A stretch of DNA of 64,000 nucleotides, from contig JAEZGX010000012.1 of the NCBI GenBank assembly GCA_023416735.1, positions 124,001 to 188,000 on the forward strand. Direction: 5' to 3'. The DNA is from Verrucomicrobiota bacterium. GTDB taxonomy: Bacteria; Verrucomicrobiota; Verrucomicrobiia; Opitutales; Opitutaceae. Position numbers and translations under genes: made by a program. The number at the start of each line of letters is the position of its first letter. Position 1 is the stretch's first letter. Of the stretch, positions 59,750 through 64,000 are shown piece after piece. A model generated the notes under the pieces. It saw only the letters and a list, made by a program, of their open reading frames with translations. It ran no database searches and was not told the DNA's origin.

Positions 59750-61581
59750 GGCAGCTCCAAAATAAACTCCGCGCCCCCGCCCGCGCGGTCCGCATACTTC
59801 AACTCCCCGCCGAGTCCCCGCGCCAGCTGCCGCGCGATGCTCAGCCCCAATCCCGCCCCCGCTTTTTCCGCCGTCAACGACTCGTCGACGCGGTGAAACT
59901 TCTCGAAAATCTTTTCTCGGTGCGACCCCGGCACGCCCGGTCCGCGATCGGCCACGCTTAACCGCACACCGCCCGCGTCGCTCGCTTCCAACCTCACCGC
60001 CACCTCACCGCCTTCGCTCGCATACTTGCACACGTTCTCGACCAAATTGAGCACGATCTGCTCCACCGCATCGCGATCGGTCTTCACCACCACGGATCCC
60101 TCCGGCATCTCGCGCACCAGTCGCAATCCCGCCTCGCCCAGCCGTGGTTCCTGCGTATCCAGCACGCGCACCAGCTCCGCTTTCAAATCCACCTCGTCGC
60201 GCGCGAACGTTTTCCGCCCCTGCTCCAGCCGGCTGAAATCCAGCGCATTGTTCACCAGCCGCGCCAGCCGCTGCGTCTCCCGCCCGATCGTATTCAAATA
60301 CTGAGCACTTTGCTCGGAGTCGCGCACGCGTCCTTGCGCCAACAGTTCCGCATAAAGCCGAATCGTTGTCAGCGGAGTCTTAAATTCATGCGACACGTTC
60401 GCCACAAACGAGGTCTTCTGCGCCGCCTCCTCCTCGCTCCGCCGCGCCTGCCACAACAACAGCGATCCTCCCGCCACGATCGCCGCCAAAAAAATTCCGA
60501 CCAACAACAAGCCCACCCAGAAAAACGTCGCGCCACTCGCGCTCGCATACGATCCGCCCGGCACGAACGCCACGACTTCCCATCCCGGCAGCAGCGCCGA
60601 CGCAATCGGCACCACCACACTCGCTTCCCCGCTTCGCGACACCATCCCCGCCTGATGCACCGCCCGCTTCTCCGCATCGCGCAAAACGTATCCATCTCCT
60701 CCCGACACTTCCGTCGGCAGCGCTTGCCCGAGCCGACTCACCAGTCCCGCCAGATTCAATTCCACACCTCTTACTTCACCCCCGGCGCGCGTCTGCACCC
60801 AGCCGATCACATGCGAGCGGCCGTCGATCGCCACTGCTTTCCACCCTCGCAACCCACTGGCTCGCCGTTCCGCCTCTGCCCTTGGCGCCGCCCGACTTGC
60901 TCGGGCGGACAACTCTCGCTGCCTCCGCGCCAACGCTTCCGCGCGTTGCAGCTCCATCGCACTCGCTTCCTCCCTTCGCTGTTCCTCCACCGCTCCAGCG
61001 TCGGCCACCGCCGCGCTCGGCGCTTTCACCAGTTGCTGCACGTCGCGTCGCGCCGATTGCACCTGCGCCACGTTCGCTGAAAGCGCACCGCGCGCCTTCT
61101 TCGCTTCGGCTTCCAAGGTTTCGGATTTCGCTGCACTCGGCGTTGCGACGGCCACCCGCCAAGGCGGACTTTCGCGAAACGACATCGCGAGCCGCCGCGC
61201 CAACCCTCGTCCCGGCTCATCTGCATTCCGCCATTCCGGCCACAACAGTTCGCCGTCTTCCTGCGCCACGAATCCGCTCCGCACCAGCGGATTGTTCGCC
61301 TCCCACTCGCTCAACAACCGCACCACTCCGTCCTGCGGTTGCTCCGCCAACACTTCCAGCAATCCGTCCTGCACGTCGCCCGCGAGCAGTTCGACATTTT
61401 CCACGATCAAGCGCGCTCGTGCCTCCGCCGCTGCGCGTCGCGCCTCCCACGTTTCCGCACTCTGTTGCACGATCCGCTCCTGCTCGCGTTTCAACAGCGA
61501 TACCGCCCCCACGCCCACGACCACCGTCGGCACCAGCAATAACAGCCAGTAGAGAAAAATACGGCGCGAGGTCGACGTCAC
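59746..61581 (-). CDS. Membrane sensor histidine kinase
   Basis: 611-residue kinase. Transmembrane helix 1 is FLYWLLLLVPTVVVGVG (about 8-28), a large extracytoplasmic region (about 30-375) rich in Ala/Arg/Glu contains a predicted coiled coil, transmembrane helix 2 is WVGLLLVGIFLAAIVAGG, and then the kinase core: FVANVSHEFKTPLTT (H-box), LNLVENVCKYA (N-box), RGPGVPG and AGAGLGLSIARQLA. The start is placed at a GTG (VTSTSRRIFLYWL) since longer frames run into the VWA gene. An overlap-start at 61659 is possible. Signal unknown. Confidence 0.9.
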   Translation of the reverse strand: MTSTSRRIFLYWLLLLVPTVVVGVGAVSLLKREQERIVQQSAETWEARRAAAEARARLIVENVELLAGDVQDGLLEVLAEQPQDGVVRLLSEWEANNPLVRSGFVAQEDGELLWPEWRNADEPGRGLARRLAMSFRESPPWRVAVATPSAAKSETLEAEAKKARGALSANVAQVQSARRDVQQLVKAPSAAVADAGAVEEQRREEASAMELQRAEALARRQRELSARASRAAPRAEAERRASGLRGWKAVAIDGRSHVIGWVQTRAGGEVRGVELNLAGLVSRLGQALPTEVSGGDGYVLRDAEKRAVHQAGMVSRSGEASVVVPIASALLPGWEVVAFVPGGSYASASGATFFWVGLLLVGIFLAAIVAGGSLLLWQARRSEEEAAQKTSFVANVSHEFKTPLTTIRLYAELLAQGRVRDSEQSAQYLNTIGRETQRLARLVNNALDFSRLEQGRKTFARDEVDLKAELVRVLDTQEPRLGEAGLRLVREMPEGSVVVKTDRDAVEQIVLNLVENVCKYASEGGEVAVRLEASDAGGVRLSVADRGPGVPGSHREKIFEKFHRVDESLTAEKAGAGLGLSIARQLARGLGGELKYADRAGGGAEFILELP

Positions 61582-61623
61582 GGCAGCAGCGTAGTGTTTC
61601 GATTCTTCTTGGGAAGGCGCTAA

Positions 61624-61649
61624 GTAGGGCGGCCTCCGATCCGCCCTAC
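61624..61649. repeat. REP-like palindrome between VWA and kinase genes
   Basis: A 9-bp perfect inverted repeat (gtagggcgg / ccgccctac) with a cctccgat loop. It lies between two same-strand genes and resembles hairpins at 30143 and 25184. Confidence 0.7.
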
Positions 61650-61658
61650 CTCGCTCCA

Positions 61659-63014
61659 TCACCGCCGCTCGGCCTCGTAACTTCCCACGCTTTGCTGATT
61701 CCGCGTCTGCGCACTCTGCGCCCGATAAGCTTTCCGCTCCGCATTCCCCAATCCCTCGCGCTCCACGCGCATCGCATCGGCCGCCGCCGGCGCCGCCAGG
61801 CTTTGCAGCGCTGAATTCCCATAAACAGATCCCATCCACGCCACACGTTCGGCTTCTTCGCGCAACCGCGCCCCCGCCGCCTCGCGCCGGTTCGCGTCCA
61901 CGAGCGCGATCGCTTCGTCCTTCGCCAGCGCGATCACATTTGCCGCATAGTCCGCCTGCAACTGGTGATTCGCCGATTTTACCACGTCCGCCGCTGTCGC
62001 ACTGAAACGCACGTTGCGCACCGCCGTCAGCGTCGCCTCCCGCTGCTCCAACGCGTCCTCGTAACTCACCCGCGCCCGCGCGATCTCGCGCTCACGCCCC
62101 GCGTCCGCGGCCGCCACTTCCACTTCGATCAGCGCAAACTTCTCCTGCCCGCCATAGATCTGACTGAGCGTCAGCTCCGCCTTCCGCTCGCGAATCACCC
62201 CGTCGCGGCCCACGAAGCGCAACGGCCGCACTCCTTCGGGAAACTCGATTTCAATCACCACGCGTCGCGCCACCACGCTCAAAACATCCCCCAGCTCGGC
62301 CGCAAAGATTCGTGGCAGATCCGAGCTGTCCTCCACGAAATACGTGTTCCCATCGCTCCGCTGCGCGAGCCGGGTCATCAGGTCTTCGTTGAATCCCAAT
62401 CCCAGCCCGATCGTCGTCACCGCGATTCCTTCCCGCATCAACGACGCGCCCAATCGGCCTAATTCCTCCGGCGAACTTGGTCCGACATTCGCCTGCCCGT
62501 CCGACAACAAGATCACCCGATTCACGTAACGTCCGTCTTCGCTGAACCGCCGCACTTCATCCGCCCCGCGCACGACACCGCCATACAGCGCGGTGCCGCC
62601 CGTCGCCTCGAGGCTGCGAATCGCCTCCTCCAGCCTCCGCCGGTTTCCCACGCGCTGTGCCGGCACAAGCGTTTCCACGCGCGAGTCGTAAGCGATCACC
62701 GACACGATATCGTCCGCCACCAGCTGCCGCACCGCCTCCAACGCCGCCTCTCGCGCTTTCTCGATTTTATCTCCGCCCATCGAACCGGAACGGTCGATCA
62801 CCAACGCCAGATTCACTGGCGGCCGCACGTCACGCCGCGGCAGCTTCACGCCATCGAGCGCCACTTTGATGATAGCCGTATCCGTCGTCCGCGCCGGCAA
62901 CACCGAGCGATCGACTTCCAATCGAAGCTGAACCGAGTCCGCCGCGAAGGCAGACGACCCCAACGCGCCGCCAACAAACGCAGCAGCAAGACCGAGCAAT
63001 GGAATGAGTTTCAT
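61659..63014 (-). CDS. Secreted von Willebrand factor A (VWA) domain protein
   Basis: 451-residue protein with a signal peptide (MKLIPLLGLAAAFVGGALGSS..., cleavage near AFA). The VWA domain (about 60-235) has a complete MIDAS: DRSGSMGG, with TGGTALYGG and LSDGQANVG. A beta-rich domain of the VIT/Ig type follows (about 260-360, ALIEVEVAAADAG), then a helical C-terminal region. It probably binds metal-dependent protein ligands at the cell surface. It is upstream of the histidine kinase and response regulator on the same strand, so they may share a stress- or envelope-related function; not proven. Confidence 0.87.
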   Translation of the reverse strand: MKLIPLLGLAAAFVGGALGSSAFAADSVQLRLEVDRSVLPARTTDTAIIKVALDGVKLPRRDVRPPVNLALVIDRSGSMGGDKIEKAREAALEAVRQLVADDIVSVIAYDSRVETLVPAQRVGNRRRLEEAIRSLEATGGTALYGGVVRGADEVRRFSEDGRYVNRVILLSDGQANVGPSSPEELGRLGASLMREGIAVTTIGLGLGFNEDLMTRLAQRSDGNTYFVEDSSDLPRIFAAELGDVLSVVARRVVIEIEFPEGVRPLRFVGRDGVIRERKAELTLSQIYGGQEKFALIEVEVAAADAGREREIARARVSYEDALEQREATLTAVRNVRFSATAADVVKSANHQLQADYAANVIALAKDEAIALVDANRREAAGARLREEAERVAWMGSVYGNSALQSLAAPAAADAMRVEREGLGNAERKAYRAQSAQTRNQQSVGSYEAERR

Positions 63015-63117
63015 GGTAAGTCCGTGTTTGAACGCCACGATTCAACCACATCCGCGCCCCCCGCGTGTCAGTGTGCCGTCAGCCAATTGTCAGCGAAATG
63101 TCATGGCTCACACGGGC

Positions 63118-63146
63118 AAAAAAAAGCCGGGCTCGTCGAGCCCGGC
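63118..63146 (-). terminator. Rho-independent terminator after leuD
   Basis: An 8-bp stem gccgggct / agcccggc (63126-63146) with a cgtcg loop. Read on the minus strand it is followed by a run of eight T, 27 bases after the leuD stop. Confidence 0.9.
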
Positions 63147-63172
63147 GCAAAACCAAAAATCGAACAACCGCG

Positions 63173-63784
63173 TTAAGCCGTCGCCGTCGCGAAATACGGC
63201 AGCTTGCCCGCCGTTTCCTTCACCGTCGGCAAACCTTCGAGCAATTCGCCGATCGGATCCCAACGGCCGTTCACCAGCGCATCACGTGCCGACTCGCGTT
63301 GCGTGATCTTCACCGTCTGCCCGGCAAAACGAACTTCGAGCTTCTCGAGATCGATCACGACTTCCGTCGAGGGATCCTGCTCCACCGCCGCCGCGATCTT
63401 CGCGATGTCTTCGCGGCTCGCCGACACGCACGGAATTCCCAATCCCGTGCTGTTGCCGAAGAAGATCTCCGCGAAATTTTCCGCGATCACCGCTTTGAAT
63501 CCATATTTCTGAATCGCCTGCGGCGCGTGCTCGCGCGACGACCCGCAGCCGAAATTCGAGCCCGACAACAAAATCGTCGCCTGCTTGAAACGCGGATCGT
63601 TCAGCGGATGCGCCTTGTCCGTGCCATCGGCATTCTTGCGCACGTCAAAGAACAGGAATTCGCCGAGACCGTCGAACGTCACGCACTTCATGAAGCGCGC
63701 GGGAATGATGCGGTCCGTGTCGATGTCATTGCCCGGCACGCTCACCGCGCGACCGGCCACTTGATTAATTTTTTCTAAGGCCAT
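63173..63784 (-). CDS. leuD: 3-isopropylmalate dehydratase small subunit
   Basis: 203-residue small subunit of isopropylmalate isomerase in leucine biosynthesis. It begins MALEKINQVAGRAVSVPGND; conserved segment LLSGSNFGCGSSREHAPQAI forms the hydro-lyase fold's substrate site. Length and position after leuC are standard. The spacer to leuC (63785-63810) consists of an oligo-repeat. Terminator at 63118. Confidence 0.96.
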   Translation of the reverse strand: MALEKINQVAGRAVSVPGNDIDTDRIIPARFMKCVTFDGLGEFLFFDVRKNADGTDKAHPLNDPRFKQATILLSGSNFGCGSSREHAPQAIQKYGFKAVIAENFAEIFFGNSTGLGIPCVSASREDIAKIAAAVEQDPSTEVVIDLEKLEVRFAGQTVKITQRESARDALVNGRWDPIGELLEGLPTVKETAGKLPYFATATA

Positions 63785-63785
63785 G

Positions 63786-63814
63786 TTTCTGTGTCTCCGT
63801 GCCTCTGTGGTTAA
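63786..63814 (+). repeat. 'ctgtgtctccgtgcctctgt' oligo-repeat between leuC and leuD
   Basis: tttctgtgtctccgtgcctc continuing tgtggttaa. Its ttaa overlaps the leuC stop codon (read on the minus strand taaccacagagg...), so the element fills the whole leuC-leuD spacer. Confidence 0.8.
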
Positions 63815-64000
63815 TTGGATTGGTTCACCCCGAACACTTCACGCGCATCGGCGACCTGACCGGTCACCGCCGCCGCCGCGACCATCACCGGACTCATCAG
63901 AATCGTGCGGCCCGTCGGACTGCCCTGACGGCCCTTGAAATTACGATTCGAGGAACTCGCACACAGCTGCTCGCCGATGAGTTTATCCGGATTCATCGCC
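63811..64000 (-). CDS. leuC: 3-isopropylmalate dehydratase large subunit, C-terminal part
   Basis: Last 62 codons of the large [4Fe-4S] subunit. The segment SSNRNFKGRQGSPTGRTILM is the conserved C-terminal aconitase-type motif, with MSPVMVAAAAVTG and a final VFGVNQSN. The start lies right of position 64000. It is the upstream partner of leuD. Confidence 0.95.
   Translation of the reverse strand, partial: AMNPDKLIGEQLCASSSNRNFKGRQGSPTGRTILMSPVMVAAAAVTGQVADAREVFGVNQSN

Noticed and set aside
61582..61839. Longer N-terminus for the histidine kinase
   Set aside because: It would overlap the VWA gene in another frame and adds no hydrophobic or conserved segment.
1..64000. tRNA, rRNA or other structured RNA genes
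   Set aside because: I saw no cloverleaf-like or conserved rRNA sequence in the intergenic gaps, all of which are short; a covariance-model scan was not possible.

Overview
The window is GC-rich and densely coded, with about 60 protein genes, no rRNA or tRNA that I can see, no CRISPR array, no transposase and no prophage. It looks like a chromosomal segment of a Verrucomicrobiota bacterium, most likely in or near the Opitutaceae. The reasons are a Minf_1886-type protein (55349-55777, a family known as Verrucomicrobia/Planctomycetes-restricted), several twin-arginine-exported Gfo/Idh/MocA oxidoreductases and a TAT-exported sugar-isomerase-like TIM barrel, discoidin and HEAT lipoproteins, FecR/CHASE2 signalling, and outer-membrane TonB receptors, which imply a Gram-negative envelope. 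This assignment is by inference; no marker search was run.

Layout. 1-9271: an M3 oligopeptidase (cut by the left edge), a TonB receptor, a ferredoxin, a rhomboid protease, a tail-specific S41 protease, and the release-factor pair prmC/prfA. 9384-18781: a HAD phosphatase-like enzyme, then two back-to-back signalling blocks. One is a minus-strand block (lysozyme-like protein, CHASE2 adenylate/guanylate cyclase, Ala-rich FecR-domain protein); the other is a plus-strand Fec-type block (ECF sigma factor, FecR anti-sigma regulator, FecA-like receptor with an STN signalling domain). 18908-21301: a SNF2 helicase. 21416-30116: an exported carbohydrate-oxidation island with three TAT-signal Gfo/Idh enzymes, a HEAT/discoidin lipoprotein, a small HEAT protein, a DoxX-like membrane protein and a secreted discoidin-like protein. 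30205-32414: an Agl23-like membrane glycosyltransferase and a GT2 enzyme, translationally coupled. 32542-51479: mostly housekeeping genes (RlmI, RF3, D,D-carboxypeptidase, Nudix enzymes, LOG phosphoribohydrolase, GluQRS, MogA, RlmJ, an Fpg-like glycosylase, TlyA, NAD kinase) mixed with small conserved unknowns. 51605-58312: an EF-hand protein, a DUF3445 haem enzyme, a two-domain M16 protease, a Fur-family regulator, an exported superoxide dismutase and an exported TIM-barrel isomerase. 59048-63014: a von Willebrand factor A protein with a histidine kinase and response regulator. 63173-64000: leuD and the 3' end of leuC.

The most unusual content lies in the short spaces between genes. Several families of short degenerate oligo-repeats occur there: 'cattcgtgtccattcgtg', 'ccgtgcctctgtggttaa', 'gttctcgttctc', 'tcattctgaacgaagcgaag' and AT-rich 'gtaatacattatattac' palindromes. 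They sit directly before start codons or on stop codons, sometimes as inverted pairs, and at three plus-strand genes an in-frame GTG lies inside the element. A related AT-rich oligo appears to be inserted in frame inside the SNF2 helicase and RF3 genes. The two strands also differ strongly in synonymous codon choice: plus-strand genes prefer C-ending codons and minus-strand genes G-ending codons. This indicates one replichore with no origin or terminus in the window.
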